Below, one piece after another: positions 34,244-43,714 of a stretch of DNA of 64,000 nt; the stretch's first letter is position 1, and each line of letters begins with the position of its first letter. A program made the position numbers and the translations under genes. The DNA lies in the NCBI RefSeq assembly GCF_020177265.1, contig NZ_JAIVMC010000001.1, forward strand, positions 62,001 through 126,000. Reading direction: 5' to 3'. The notes under the pieces are model-generated. The model worked only from the letters and a program-made list of their open reading frames with translations. It made no database searches and was not told the origin of the DNA. Origin of the DNA: Pseudooceanicola marinus (GTDB taxonomy: Bacteria > Pseudomonadota > Alphaproteobacteria > Rhodobacterales > Rhodobacteraceae).

Positions 34244-35989
34244 ATGAACCTCTTTACCGATATTCGCGCCCTCGTTCTCGACAGCCTTGCTGCCCTGCAG
34301 GCGGAGGGGCATCTGCCGGAGGGCCTCTCCTTCGACAACGTCACGGTCGAGCCGCCGCGCGATCCGGCCCACGGGGACATGGCCACCAACGCCGCCATGG
34401 TGCTGGCCAAGCCCGCCCGCGCCAAGCCGCGCGATATCGCCGAGGCGCTGGCGCCGAAGCTGACGGAAGACCCGCGCGTGACCTCGGCAGAGGTGGCGGG
34501 CCCGGGCTTCTTGAACCTGCGGCTGGCGGGGGATGCCTGGGAAGGCATCGTTGCCGGTGTGCTGGGGCAGGGCGCGGCCTACGGACGTTCGGACATGGGC
34601 GCGGGCCAGAAGGTCAACGTGGAATACGTCTCCGCCAACCCCACCGGGCCGCTGCACGTGGGCCATACCCGTGGCGCCGTCTTCGGCGATGCGCTGGCCG
34701 CCCTGCTGGACTACGCGGGCCATGACGTGACCCGCGAATACTACATCAACGACGGCGGCGCCCAGGTCGATGTGCTGGCCCGCTCCGTCTACCTGCGCTA
34801 CCTCGAAGCGCACGGGCACGAGGTGGAGTTCGCCGACGGCACCTATCCCGGTGACTACCTGATCGAGGTCGGCCAGGCCCTGAAGGAGAAGGTGGGCGAC
34901 GCCTATGTCGACCAGCCCGAGGACGTCTGGCTGGAGGAGATCCGCAACTTCTCCACCGATGCGATGATGGACCTCATCCGCGAGGACCTGAAGATGCTCG
35001 GCGTCGAGATGGACGTCTTCTTCTCGGAGAAATCGCTCTACGGCACCGGCCTGATCGAGAAGGCGATCGAGCAGCTGCGCTCGCAGGGCCTGATCTATCG
35101 CGGCGTGCTGGAGCCGCCGAAGGGCAAGCAGCCCGAGGATTGGGAGCCGCGTGAACAGACCCTGTTCAAGTCGACCGAACATGGCGATGACGTGGACCGG
35201 CCGATCATGAAGTCCGACGGCGCCTGGACCTATTTCGCCCCCGACATCGCCTATCACTACGACAAGGTCAGCCGCGGTTTCGATCAGCTGATCGACGTCT
35301 TCGGCGCCGACCACGGCGGCTACGTGAAGCGGATGAAGGCGGCTGTCTCGGCCCTGTCCAACGCCCGGGTCCCGGTCGACATCAAGCTGTGCCAGCTGGT
35401 GAAGCTCTACAAGAACGGCGAGCCGTTCAAGATGTCGAAGCGCGCCGGCACCTTCATCACCCTGCGCGACGTGGTCGAACAGGTGGGCCCCGACGTGACC
35501 CGTTTCGTCATGCTGACCCGCAAGAACGACGCGCCGCTGGATTTCGATTTCGACAAGGTGCTGGAACAGTCGAAGGACAACCCGGTCTTCTACGTGCAAT
35601 ATGCCCACGCCCGGGTCTGCAGCGCCCTGCGCCGCGCGACCGAGGCGGGCATTGCCTGCGACGACGCCACCCTGGCCGCCGCCGACCTGTCTGGCATGAC
35701 CCACGAAAGCGAACTGGCCGTGGCCCGCAAGCTGGCCGAATGGCCGCGCCTGGTGGAGATCGCGGCCCGCACGCATGAGCCGCACCGGGTGGCCTTCTAC
35801 CTCTATGAGTTGGCCTCCGATCTGCACGCGCTCTACAACCGCGGCAACGAGGAAACCCAATTGCGTTTCGTCCAGGAGGACAATCCGGCGGTTTCCCAGT
35901 CGAAACTGGCACTTGCCCGGTCCGTGGCCGTTGTCATTTCCGCAGGTCTTGGTATCTTGGGCGTGAAACCGGCAGAAGAGATGCGCTAA
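34244..35989 (+). CDS. argS: Arginyl-tRNA synthetase
   Basis: Class I aminoacyl-tRNA synthetase charging tRNA-Arg. The 581-residue protein has the N-terminal Add-1 domain ([20 protein letters not shown]), the HIGH motif as [12 protein letters not shown], and the KMSKS region as [10 protein letters not shown], with the C-terminal DALR-type anticodon domain (HPVxx... SDLHALYN). The ATG at 34244 gives the family N-terminus [11 protein letters not shown]; a GTG-like extension to 34190 is not supported. First gene of argS-SPOR-nagZ-scpA-scpB. Confidence 0.97.
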   Translation: MNLFTDIRALVLDSLAALQAEGHLPEGLSFDNVTVEPPRDPAHGDMATNAAMVLAKPARAKPRDIAEALAPKLTEDPRVTSAEVAGPGFLNLRLAGDAWEGIVAGVLGQGAAYGRSDMGAGQKVNVEYVSANPTGPLHVGHTRGAVFGDALAALLDYAGHDVTREYYINDGGAQVDVLARSVYLRYLEAHGHEVEFADGTYPGDYLIEVGQALKEKVGDAYVDQPEDVWLEEIRNFSTDAMMDLIREDLKMLGVEMDVFFSEKSLYGTGLIEKAIEQLRSQGLIYRGVLEPPKGKQPEDWEPREQTLFKSTEHGDDVDRPIMKSDGAWTYFAPDIAYHYDKVSRGFDQLIDVFGADHGGYVKRMKAAVSALSNARVPVDIKLCQLVKLYKNGEPFKMSKRAGTFITLRDVVEQVGPDVTRFVMLTRKNDAPLDFDFDKVLEQSKDNPVFYVQYAHARVCSALRRATEAGIACDDATLAAADLSGMTHESELAVARKLAEWPRLVEIAARTHEPHRVAFYLYELASDLHALYNRGNEETQLRFVQEDNPAVSQSKLALARSVAVVISAGLGILGVKPAEEMR

Positions 35990-36070
35990 CGCACCGCTGC
36001 CGGCTGACGACAGGCACGACCCCTGATTTTCCAGCGAGACCGGGCAGCATAGCCCGGCGGGCAGAGGCAT

Positions 36071-37033
36071 ATGGCAGATTTTCCGGCGGACGGACGCTAT
36101 GCGTCCTATGACGAGTATCCCGATGCACCCGGGCAACCGGCCTCCTTCGGGGGGCTTGTCACCTGGGTGGGCGGCGCCCTGTCGCTGGCCCTGATCGCGG
36201 GTGTCGGCCTCTGGGGTTACAAGATGGTCATGCGCGACGTCTCCGGCGTGCCGGTGGTGCGGGCCATGTCGGGCGAAAGCCGCCGCGTCCCCGACAGTGC
36301 CGGCGGACAGGAGGCGGAATTCCAGGGCCTCTCGGTGAACCATGTTGCCGCGACCCAGGGGGCCGAGGGCTCCGCCGGGACGGTCCGGCTGGCGCCGGCG
36401 CCCATGGGGCTGGGCGATGATGCCGTCACCGAGGCCGAGCTGGAGGCGCGCGCCCGGGCCGAGGCGGAGGCCGCGGCCCCCGTGAGCGCGCCCGCGCCGC
36501 TGGACCTGTCGAACCCCGATCGCATCCAGGACCTGGCCGCCCAGCTGTCGCAGGGCGCCGATCCGCTGACGGCGATGCAGCCGAAGACCGTGACCCCGCC
36601 CGAGACCTCTGCGGCAAGCGAGGCTGAGTCCGCCGCGCGCCGTCCCACGGGGGGCGTGGCCGTCGCCGTGCGCCCGAAGACGCGCCCGGACGAACTGCTG
36701 GCCAATGTCGCCGCGCGCCAGGTGGCGGGCCCCGTGTCCACCCCCGAAACCGTGCTGGACGTGGCACCGGAGGAGGTGCCCCTGGGCACCCGCATGGCCC
36801 AGCTGGGCGCCTTCGGATCGCATGACGTCGCAGTGCAGGAATGGGACAAGTTCGCCGCCCGCTTCGGCATCTACATGGATGGCAAGCAGCGGGTGATCCA
36901 GCGCGCCGAAAGCGGCGGCCGGATCTTCTATCGCCTGCGCGTTCTGGGCTTCGACGACCTCTCCGACAGCCGCCGCTTCTGCGCCGCGCTGGTGGCCGAG
37001 GGCGCCGACTGCATCCCCGTCTCGGCGAAGTAA
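36071..37033 (+). CDS. SPOR-domain cell-envelope protein
   Basis: A 320-residue inner-membrane protein: a short cytoplasmic N-terminus, one membrane helix (LVTWVGGALSLALIAGVGLW, about 36-56), a long Ala/Pro/Glu-rich periplasmic linker, and a C-terminal SPOR domain (about 235-320; RMAQLGAFGSHDVAVQEWDKF ... RLRVLGFDDLSDSRRFCAAL). SPOR domains bind denuded septal peptidoglycan, so a role in cell division is expected. The next gene, nagZ, starts right after its stop. Confidence 0.9.
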   Translation: MADFPADGRYASYDEYPDAPGQPASFGGLVTWVGGALSLALIAGVGLWGYKMVMRDVSGVPVVRAMSGESRRVPDSAGGQEAEFQGLSVNHVAATQGAEGSAGTVRLAPAPMGLGDDAVTEAELEARARAEAEAAAPVSAPAPLDLSNPDRIQDLAAQLSQGADPLTAMQPKTVTPPETSAASEAESAARRPTGGVAVAVRPKTRPDELLANVAARQVAGPVSTPETVLDVAPEEVPLGTRMAQLGAFGSHDVAVQEWDKFAARFGIYMDGKQRVIQRAESGGRIFYRLRVLGFDDLSDSRRFCAALVAEGADCIPVSAK

Positions 37034-38029
37034 ATGGCCTTCGGCGCAACCATCCTGGACCCGACCGGCCTGCGGCTGACGCCGGAGGAAAAGGCGCTGT
37101 TCTCCGCGACGCAGCCCTTCGGCTTCATCCTCTTCGCCCGCAACATCGACAGCGCCGAGCAGGTCCGCGCGCTTTGTGACGAGTTGCGTGAGAGCGTCGG
37201 CCGCAACGCGCCCATCCTGCTGGATCAGGAGGGGGGCCGCGTGCAGCGCCTGCGCCCGCCCCTCGGCACCGACTGGGAGCCGCCGCTGGACTTCGCCGCG
37301 CGTGCCGGCGTCCACGCCGAGGAAGCGATGCGCCTGCGCTATGCCATCACGGCGGCGGAAATGCGCGCCGTGGGTATCGACGTGAACTGTGCGCCGCTGG
37401 TCGACGTGGCGGGCGAGGGCACCCATCCCTTCCTGTATAACCGCTGCTACGGCACCGATGCCGCGCAAGTGGCCCGGCTTGGCCGCGCCGTGGCGCAGGG
37501 GCTGATGCAGGGTGGCGTGCTGCCGGTGGTGAAACACATCCCCGGCCATGGCCGGGCGCAAGCCGACAGCCACCTGGAGCTGCCGCGTGTGACCGCCTCG
37601 CTGGAGGAACTGGACGACGTTGATTTCGCCCCCTTCAAGGTGCTGAACGATCTGCCCATGGGGATGACCGCACACCTGGTTTATGACGCGCTGGATCCCG
37701 ACCGCCCCGCGACCCTGTCGCCGGTGGTGATGCAGGCGGTCCGCAACCGCATCGGGTTCGACAACCTGCTGATGACCGATGACCTGACGATGAAGGCGCT
37801 GGCGGGGGAGCCGGCCGATCTGGCATTGGCCTCGCTGGAAGCGGGCTGCGACGTGGCGCTGCTGTGCAATGCCGATCTCGACACGCGGACCCGCGTGGCG
37901 GAGGCCGTCGGCCTGATGACCCCGCCGGCACAGGCGCGGGCGGAACGGGTGATGGCCCTGCAGGCCCCGGCGCCCGCGCTTGACATTGACGCCCTGAAAG
38001 CCAAGCTGACCGCCTTGATGAACGGGTAA
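37034..38029 (+). CDS. nagZ: Beta-N-acetylhexosaminidase NagZ
   Basis: Cytosolic glycoside hydrolase family 3 enzyme that removes GlcNAc from recycled muropeptides. The 331-residue protein has the catalytic histidine loop KHIPGHGRAQADSH and the nucleophile region LLMTDDLTMKAL, and the active-site strand FILFARNIDS. It begins directly after the SPOR-gene stop codon with no gap; pairing with a peptidoglycan-binding SPOR protein fits envelope turnover. Confidence 0.95.
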   Translation: MAFGATILDPTGLRLTPEEKALFSATQPFGFILFARNIDSAEQVRALCDELRESVGRNAPILLDQEGGRVQRLRPPLGTDWEPPLDFAARAGVHAEEAMRLRYAITAAEMRAVGIDVNCAPLVDVAGEGTHPFLYNRCYGTDAAQVARLGRAVAQGLMQGGVLPVVKHIPGHGRAQADSHLELPRVTASLEELDDVDFAPFKVLNDLPMGMTAHLVYDALDPDRPATLSPVVMQAVRNRIGFDNLLMTDDLTMKALAGEPADLALASLEAGCDVALLCNADLDTRTRVAEAVGLMTPPAQARAERVMALQAPAPALDIDALKAKLTALMNG

Positions 38030-38032
38030 GCG

Positions 38033-38881
38033 ATGGCCGCCGACGATTTCGAAGACGACACCCCGCTGCGGCGGCTGGAGACGGATGCCTCCGGCCCGGA
38101 CGGGCAGGGGCGCATCACCGTGGCCGAACGGCTGGCGGCGGAGGCGCTGATCGTCGACGTGGAAGGCTTCGAAGGGCCGCTCGACCTGCTGCTGACGCTC
38201 AGCCGCACGCAGAAGGTCGATCTGATGAAGATCTCGATCCTGACGCTGGCGGAACAGTACCTGGCCTTCGTCGAGAAGGCCAAGACCCTGCGGATCGAGC
38301 TGGCCGCCGATTACCTGGTGATGGCGGCCTGGCTGGCTTTCCTGAAGTCGCGCCTGCTGCTGCCGCCCGACCCCGAGGAAGAGGGCCCGTCCGGCGAGGA
38401 ACTGGCCGCCCACCTGGCGTTCCAGCTGGAACGGCTTCAGGCCATGCGCGACGTGGCTGCCCGGCTGATGGCGCGCGATCAGAAGGGGCGCGATTTCTTC
38501 GTGCGTGGCGTGCCCGAAACCGTGGAGCGGGTGCGCAAGGTGACCTATTCCGCCACCCTGCTGGAGCTGATGCAGGCCTATGCCCGCATCCGCACCAAGG
38601 ACGAATTCCGCCCCTTCGTCATGGACCGCGACAACGTCTTCACCATGGAACAGGCGCTGGATCACATGCGCTCGATGGTTGGCTTCGCCGGAACCTGGAC
38701 CGAACTGTCGGCCTACATGCCCCCCGGCTGGACCAGCGACCCGGTGCGCCGCCGCTCGGTCACCGCGGCCACCTTTGCCGCCTCGCTGGAACTGGCGAAG
38801 GAGGGCAAGGTGATGATCCGCCAGTCCGAGACCTTCGCCCCCATTCAACTGCGCCGCCGGGAGGACCGCAAAGATGGCTGA
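38033..38881 (+). CDS. scpA: Segregation and condensation protein ScpA
   Basis: Kleisin subunit of the SMC-ScpAB condensin. The 282-residue protein has the conserved FEGPLDLLLTLSRTQKVDLMKISI segment near residue 45 and the kleisin C-terminal winged-helix region (TFAASLELAKEGKVMIRQSETFAPI). Starts 3 bases after nagZ and overlaps scpB by 8 bases. Confidence 0.95.
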   Translation: MAADDFEDDTPLRRLETDASGPDGQGRITVAERLAAEALIVDVEGFEGPLDLLLTLSRTQKVDLMKISILTLAEQYLAFVEKAKTLRIELAADYLVMAAWLAFLKSRLLLPPDPEEEGPSGEELAAHLAFQLERLQAMRDVAARLMARDQKGRDFFVRGVPETVERVRKVTYSATLLELMQAYARIRTKDEFRPFVMDRDNVFTMEQALDHMRSMVGFAGTWTELSAYMPPGWTSDPVRRRSVTAATFAASLELAKEGKVMIRQSETFAPIQLRRREDRKDG

Positions 38882-39602
38882 CCCCGATCCCGAGACCCCC
38901 GAGGACGACGTGAGCGAGGCTACGCTGGCTGCCGAGACCCCCGAGGCCGATGGCCCGCGCGAGAGCCTTTTCGAGGCGCCGCCCCTGGGCGAGCAGGAAC
39001 GCATGGTCGAGGCGATCCTCTTTGCCTCCTCCGAGCCGGTCACCGTGGCCGACCTGAACGCCCGCATGCCGCACGGCTGCGACGGCGCGGCGGCGGTGGA
39101 GCAATTGCAGAAACGCTATGAGGGGCGCGGGGTACGGGTGGTCCGCGTGGCGGAGGCCTGGGCGATCCGCACGGCGCCCGACCTGGGCTTCCTGCTGCAG
39201 AAGGAGACGGTGGAGACCCGCAAGCTGTCGCGCGCGGCGATCGAGACCTTGGCGATCATCGCCTACCACCAGCCCGTCACACGCGCCGAGATCGAGGAGA
39301 TCCGGGGCGTCAGCGTGTCCCGCGGGACCATCGACCTGCTGTTGGAACTGGAGTGGATCCGCTTTGGTCGGCGTCGGATGACCCCGGGCCGCCCGGTCAC
39401 CTTCGTGGTGACGCCGCATTTCCTTGATCACTTCGGGCTGGAAACGCCGCGCGACCTGCCGGGTCTGAAGGACCTGCGCGCCGCCGGCCTTCTGGACAGC
39501 CGCCCGCCGCCGGGTCGCGACGAGGAGGAGCGCGAGAGCGACGAGGAACAGGCCGACATGTTCGACGAAGACGCGGTGATCGAGCCCGACGAGGACGAAT
39601 GA
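38874..39602 (+). CDS. scpB: Segregation and condensation protein ScpB
   Basis: Winged-helix partner of ScpA. The 242-residue protein has an acidic N-terminal extension (about 1-40), then MVEAILFASSEPVTVADL, the core IETLAIIAYHQPVTRAEIEEIRGVS and the C-terminal FGLETPRDLPGLKDL. A long acidic tail ends it (DEEERESDEEQADMFDEDAV). Overlaps the end of scpA. Confidence 0.95.
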   Translation: MADPDPETPEDDVSEATLAAETPEADGPRESLFEAPPLGEQERMVEAILFASSEPVTVADLNARMPHGCDGAAAVEQLQKRYEGRGVRVVRVAEAWAIRTAPDLGFLLQKETVETRKLSRAAIETLAIIAYHQPVTRAEIEEIRGVSVSRGTIDLLLELEWIRFGRRRMTPGRPVTFVVTPHFLDHFGLETPRDLPGLKDLRAAGLLDSRPPPGRDEEERESDEEQADMFDEDAVIEPDEDE

Positions 39603-39692
39603 GACCCCGTGCTCTCACCTCGGTGTGAGGGGGCCATGCATTCTCCGCCGTTTGCTGTTACCTTGTGTCCGAACCCAAGGAAGGGACAGGAC

Positions 39693-39887
39693 ATGAACGC
39701 AGACAGATTGATCCGCATGCTGTTCAACCGGGTGCTGCGCCGCTCGGTCAACAAGGGCATGAACGCCGGGATCGACCGGATGGCCGGCGACAGCCCCGAA
39801 GGGCAGCAGCGCGCCAAGCAGAGCAAGAAGATGGCCCGCCAGGCCCGTCAGGCACAGCGCGTGGTGCGCAAGCTCGGCCGGTTCTGA
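39693..39887 (+). CDS. Hypothetical small basic protein (64 aa)
   Basis: A 64-residue, strongly basic helical protein (MNADRLIRMLFNRVLRRSVNKGMNAG ... KKMARQARQAQRVVRKLGRF). The pattern of Arg/Lys with regular hydrophobic residues suggests an amphipathic helix that could touch membranes or nucleic acid. Start chosen at the ATG after AAGGAAGGGACAGG. Family unknown to me; follows scpB by 90 bases. Confidence 0.7.
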   Translation: MNADRLIRMLFNRVLRRSVNKGMNAGIDRMAGDSPEGQQRAKQSKKMARQARQAQRVVRKLGRF

Positions 39888-39897
39888 GCGGCCGCGG

Positions 39898-41037
39898 TCA
39901 GATCGCCACCCGGCGCGGTGCCAGGCACTCGATCAGCGCCAGCGTCAGGCATGTGGCCGAGATCAGGTTGCACCAGGCGATCCCGCCGGCCTCGTAGGGC
40001 AGGCGGAAGGTCAGCGCACCGCCCAGCACGGCCAGGTAGGTGATCGAGGAATTCAGACCGAGAATCGCGCCGCGCTGGCTGGCCTCCAGCCCGGCCAGGC
40101 GGCTGACGACGAAGTTCAGCGCGAAGTGCTGCATGATCCCCCAAGCCAGCGCCAGCGCCAGCAGCAGGCCATAATGCGGGGCCGAGACCGAGAAGGCCAG
40201 GTAGACCATCAGCAGCCCGGCAAAGCTGATCGCGCCGGCGCTGATCTGTGGCAGCCGGTCGAAGTGGCGATCAAAGAGCGTCGCGATCCCGAAGCCGCTG
40301 CCGTAGCAGAGGATCACCAGGCCGGCCGCATCGGTCCCACGGGCCAGGTCGTCGGCCACATGCACCCCAATGAAGGCGAAGGTGCCGTAGAAGCCCGTCA
40401 TCAGCAGCCCGGCAGAGGCCAGCCCGCGCCAGATCCCCGGCACCCGCAGCGCGGTCAGCGGCGAGGTGGCGCTCCCGACGCGGCGCACGGACAGGTCCGC
40501 CCGCATCAGCGCCAGGTACAGCAGCCCCATGAAGACCAGCAGCAACCCATAGACCGCGCGCCAGCCGACCCATTCGGCTACGAACCCCGCGCCCGCGACG
40601 CCCGCCACCAGGGCCAGCGTCCAGCCTGACAGCATCAGGCCCATGGAGCGTTTCTCCTCGCCCGGCGGCCCCAGCTCCGGCGCCAGCCCGTAGATCGCCG
40701 GAATGGCGATCCCCGCGCCCAGCCCGCCGATGGCCTGTGCCCCGATCAGCACCCATTTGCCCGGCGCCAGGGTGGAGACCAGCAGCGAGATCAGCAGCAA
40801 GACCAATGCCTGCATCAGCGCCGGACCCGGCCCGATGCGGTCCGCGCGCGGGGCCAGCAGCAGGGCCGACAGCGCAGTGGTGCCGCCGTAGGCCGCCGCG
40901 GCCTGAAGGATCTCGGCCGGTTCGGTGCCCAGGTCACGGGCGACGGCGGCGCTGATCGGGGCCAGCACCATGGAATTGGCGCCCACGACGGCGATGGCGC
41001 CGGTCATCAGGGCGAGGGGTTTGGTGATGAATGCCAT
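39898..41037 (-). CDS. MFS transporter
   Basis: A 379-residue major-facilitator protein with about twelve hydrophobic segments. Visible signatures are the loop 2-3 motif LLAPRADRIGPG and the antiporter-type motif GLGAGIAIPAIYGLAPE in the fifth segment region. This resembles the DHA1 drug-efflux group; substrate unknown. Convergent with the 64-aa gene. Confidence 0.9.
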   Translation of the reverse strand: MAFITKPLALMTGAIAVVGANSMVLAPISAAVARDLGTEPAEILQAAAAYGGTTALSALLLAPRADRIGPGPALMQALVLLLISLLVSTLAPGKWVLIGAQAIGGLGAGIAIPAIYGLAPELGPPGEEKRSMGLMLSGWTLALVAGVAGAGFVAEWVGWRAVYGLLLVFMGLLYLALMRADLSVRRVGSATSPLTALRVPGIWRGLASAGLLMTGFYGTFAFIGVHVADDLARGTDAAGLVILCYGSGFGIATLFDRHFDRLPQISAGAISFAGLLMVYLAFSVSAPHYGLLLALALAWGIMQHFALNFVVSRLAGLEASQRGAILGLNSSITYLAVLGGALTFRLPYEAGGIAWCNLISATCLTLALIECLAPRRVAI

Positions 41038-41086
41038 GGGGTCTTCGTCTTGGAGCAGGGAGAGGGAGGGGGGCGCTGCGGTGCCC

Positions 41087-42163
41087 TCAGCCGCTGCGGA
41101 AATGCTTCGACAGCTTCAGACCCTGGCCCTGGTAGTTCGAGGCGATCTCCTGCCCGTAGAGGGTCTCGGGGCGTTCGGCCATCTTCTCGAAGACCAGGCG
41201 GCCCACGACCTGGCCGTCCTCCAGCACGAAGGGCGCCTCGTGACAGCGCACCTCCAGCACCCCGCGCGAGCCCGAGCCGCCAGCCTCGGCATAGCCGAAA
41301 CCGGGATCGAAGAAGCCGGCGTAATGCACGCGGAATTCCCCCACCATGGCGAGGTAGGGGGCCATCTCGGCGGCATAGTCGGGGGGAATCGTCACCGCTT
41401 CACGGCTGACGAGGATGTAGAAGGCGCCCGGGTCGAGAATGATCTGGCGATCCTCGGTGCGCACAGTCTCCCAGAACTCGTGCGGATCGTACTGGCCGAT
41501 CCGGTCCAGGTCGATGACGCCGGTATGGGGTTTCGCACGATAGCCCACCAGGCGGTCGGGGCCGGGCGACAGGTCGACGGAGAAGCCGAGGCCCTGTTCG
41601 ATCACCGCGTGGCCGCTGACCAGCGGGGTTTCGGCATGCAGCGCGCGCAGGGCGTCATCCGACAGCGCCGCGTGGCCGGCGCGGAAGCGGATCTGGTTCA
41701 GGCGCATGCCGGGCCGAACGAGGACCGAGAAGCTGCGCGGGCAGATCTCCGCATAGAGGGGGCCGGTGTAACCGGCGGGGATTCGGTCGAATTCCGTGCC
41801 GCCATCGGTGATCAGCCGGGTCAGCAGATCCAGCCGCCCGGTGGAGCTCTTGGCGTTGGCCATCGCCGCGGTGCCCTCGGGCAGGGCGAGCGATTCCATC
41901 AGCGGCACCACGTAGACACAGCCCTTTTCCAGCACCGCGCCATCGCTCAGATCGACCTTGTGCATCTCGAACTCGGCCAGCCGGTCGGCCACGCTGCGGC
42001 CCTTGCCCGACAGGAAGGAGGCCCGCACGCGCCAGGCCACATTGCCCAGGCGCAGGTCGAGGCTGGCGGGCTGGATCTGTTCGGGGATGATCTCGGGCGT
42101 GCCCGTGACCTCGCCCGCGGCGATCATGCGTTTCAGGTGCTGGCTGGGCAGGATGCCGGTCAT
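41087..42163 (-). CDS. dcd: 2'-deoxycytidine 5'-triphosphate deaminase
   Basis: Deaminates dCTP to dUTP for thymidylate synthesis. The 358-residue protein is the long form in which two dUTPase-like domains are fused: the first half includes LPSQHLKRMIAAGEV, IQPASLDLRLG and MANAKSSTGRLDLLTRLI; the second half includes GVIDLDRIGQYDPHEFWE and FRVHYAGFFDPGFGYAE. E. coli Dcd is 193 residues. Transcribed toward the MFS gene from just beyond the tRNA-Pro terminator. Confidence 0.92.
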   Translation of the reverse strand: MTGILPSQHLKRMIAAGEVTGTPEIIPEQIQPASLDLRLGNVAWRVRASFLSGKGRSVADRLAEFEMHKVDLSDGAVLEKGCVYVVPLMESLALPEGTAAMANAKSSTGRLDLLTRLITDGGTEFDRIPAGYTGPLYAEICPRSFSVLVRPGMRLNQIRFRAGHAALSDDALRALHAETPLVSGHAVIEQGLGFSVDLSPGPDRLVGYRAKPHTGVIDLDRIGQYDPHEFWETVRTEDRQIILDPGAFYILVSREAVTIPPDYAAEMAPYLAMVGEFRVHYAGFFDPGFGYAEAGGSGSRGVLEVRCHEAPFVLEDGQVVGRLVFEKMAERPETLYGQEIASNYQGQGLKLSKHFRSG

Positions 42164-42222
42164 GGGCCATGTCTCCTTCTGGAGTGGCAGACTACGGCGT
42201 GCAGGGGACGAAGAAAAGCGCC

Positions 42223-42260
42223 AAGACCCGCCGGAGAAAGGGTTTTCTCCAGCGGGTCTT
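42223..42260 (-). terminator. Terminator of tRNA-Pro
   Basis: A 9-bp stem (42223-42231 with 42252-42260) extended by GGAGAAA/TTTCTCC with a 4-base loop. On the minus strand it is followed by GGCGCTTTTC. It lies 31 bases downstream of the tRNA gene and upstream of dcd. Confidence 0.75.
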
Positions 42261-42290
42261 TGGTGACCGACGATTGGTATCGGGGATATT

Positions 42291-42367
42291 TGGTCGGGCT
42301 AGCAGGACTCGAACCTGCGACCTTCCGTCCCCCAGACGGACGCGCTACCAGGCTGCGCTATAGCCCG
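42291..42367 (-). tRNA. tRNA-Pro (anticodon GGG)
   Basis: The 77-base minus-strand sequence folds as a tRNA: acceptor stem CGGGCTA / TAGCCCG, D arm GCGCAGCCTGGTAGCGC, anticodon stem TCCGT/ACGGA with loop CTGGGGG (anticodon GGG), and T arm GCAGGTTCGAACCTGC-type with a TTCGA loop. Discriminator A and an encoded CCA tail are present. Reads proline codons CCC and CCU. Confidence 0.95.
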
Positions 42368-42470
42368 ACGGTTCGCGCTTTCTATCCGATCTGAGGCTGG
42401 GGGCAAGGGGTTTTTCGCGCCTTTGGCCGCAAAAATTCGGGCGCCTTTTCAAGGGCTGCCCGGGCCGGTC

Positions 42471-43286
42471 TCAGCGCAGTGCGACGAGGTCTTGTGCCAG
42501 GGCCAGGGCGCGCGCGGCCGTGGCCGGGGGCAGGGGGCTGCGGCGGGAGAGGAGGCACGACAGGACACCGGATTCGGGCGCGAAGGCGTCATCCTCGGGG
42601 TCGTCCGGCACGGTGACCGGCGCAGGCGCGACAGGGGGCTCGGCGGCTGCGGCCACCGTCGCGGCGGTGGTCTCCTCGACCTCGGGTGCTTCCTGCGCGT
42701 CCAGGTCGGAGAAGAGATTGCGATCCTCGCTATCTCCCTCGTCCTGATTGTCCGACTCGGCCGCGACAACCGGCGTCTCGGTCAGGTCGGGCGCCCGGGG
42801 CGCTTCGGCGGCGACGTCGGTCGTCATCGTCGCGTGTCCGGGAAGCGGATCCGCGGGGGCATCCTCTGCCGGCGGGGCTACCGCGTCGGCGGCGGCGGCG
42901 GGACCGCTCTCGCTGCCGTCAGGCGGCATCATGGCATCGGGTCCGGCCTCGGGTGGGGCGCTGCGCGGCTTCAGCTGCACGACCTCCGCTTCCAGCGGCA
43001 CGGCCAGATCATCCAGCGGCGGCGACATGGCGGCCACATGGGCAATGCCGCGATCCCGCAGCAATTTCTGCACGCCCTTGATGGTCATGCCTTCTTCGTG
43101 CAGCAACCGCTTGATCCCGCCCAGCAATTCCATGTCGGAGGGGCGGTAGTACCGACGCCCGCCGGCGCGTTTCACCGGGCGGACCTGGGTGAACTTGCTT
43201 TCCCAGAAACGCAGGACATGCGCGGGCGTGCCGAGCCACTCGGCCACCTCGGAAATGGTGCGGAAGGCATCTGCGGACTTGGGCAT
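42471..43286 (-). CDS. MerR-family transcriptional regulator
   Basis: A 271-residue regulator. The MerR winged-helix is at residues 1-75 ([44 protein letters not shown]). The rest is a long low-complexity acidic Ala/Pro linker and a C-terminal helical patch ([17 protein letters not shown]), with no metal-binding cysteines. It sits 11 bases downstream of ihfA in the order ihfA-merR, which is conserved in alphaproteobacteria (from memory). Effector unknown. Confidence 0.9.
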   Translation of the reverse strand: MPKSADAFRTISEVAEWLGTPAHVLRFWESKFTQVRPVKRAGGRRYYRPSDMELLGGIKRLLHEEGMTIKGVQKLLRDRGIAHVAAMSPPLDDLAVPLEAEVVQLKPRSAPPEAGPDAMMPPDGSESGPAAAADAVAPPAEDAPADPLPGHATMTTDVAAEAPRAPDLTETPVVAAESDNQDEGDSEDRNLFSDLDAQEAPEVEETTAATVAAAAEPPVAPAPVTVPDDPEDDAFAPESGVLSCLLSRRSPLPPATAARALALAQDLVALR

Positions 43287-43297
43287 CTATATGCCCC

Positions 43298-43603
43298 TCA
43301 GCTGCCCTTGTTGCCGGCGGCGACGCGATCTTTCATCAGATGCGAGGGCCGGAAGGTCAGCACGCGGCGCGGGTTGATCGGCACTTCCTGGCCGGTCTTG
43401 GGGTTGCGCCCCACCCGGGCGGCCTTCTCACGGACCGAGAAGGTCCCGAAGGAGGAGATCTTGACCTGTTCGCCGTCGACCAGCGCGTCGGACATGTGAT
43501 TGAGAACAGACTCCACCAGCTGCGCGGAGTCATTGCGCGACAGGCCGACCTCGCGGAAGACGGCTTCGCTCAGGTCCATTCTGGTCAGGGTCTTTTCACT
43601 CAT
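43298..43603 (-). CDS. ihfA: Integration host factor subunit alpha
   Basis: DNA-bending protein, one half of IHF. The 101-residue protein begins [22 protein letters not shown] and has [29 protein letters not shown], the DNA-binding beta arm with the conserved Pro. Two ATGs are adjacent; the second (43603) is preferred with GAGGG 7 bases upstream. IHF is also needed for hup promoter activity in related bacteria. Confidence 0.95.
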   Translation of the reverse strand: MSEKTLTRMDLSEAVFREVGLSRNDSAQLVESVLNHMSDALVDGEQVKISSFGTFSVREKAARVGRNPKTGQEVPINPRRVLTFRPSHLMKDRVAAGNKGS

Positions 43604-43714
43604 CATCGATCCCTCTCTGGTTGGGTCAGCATAGGCACCGCGCAATTTCCGAGTCAACATCAATGGTCTGATACCAAAGGAGAATGCGGCTTTGCAGCAG
43701 GGGCTGCCCGGCTG

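Noticed and set aside
34211-39067. Open frame of 1618 codons on the minus strand across argS to scpB
   Set aside because: It is antisense to five well-identified plus-strand genes and is Gly/His/Arg-rich, the usual artefact of high-GC third-position bias.
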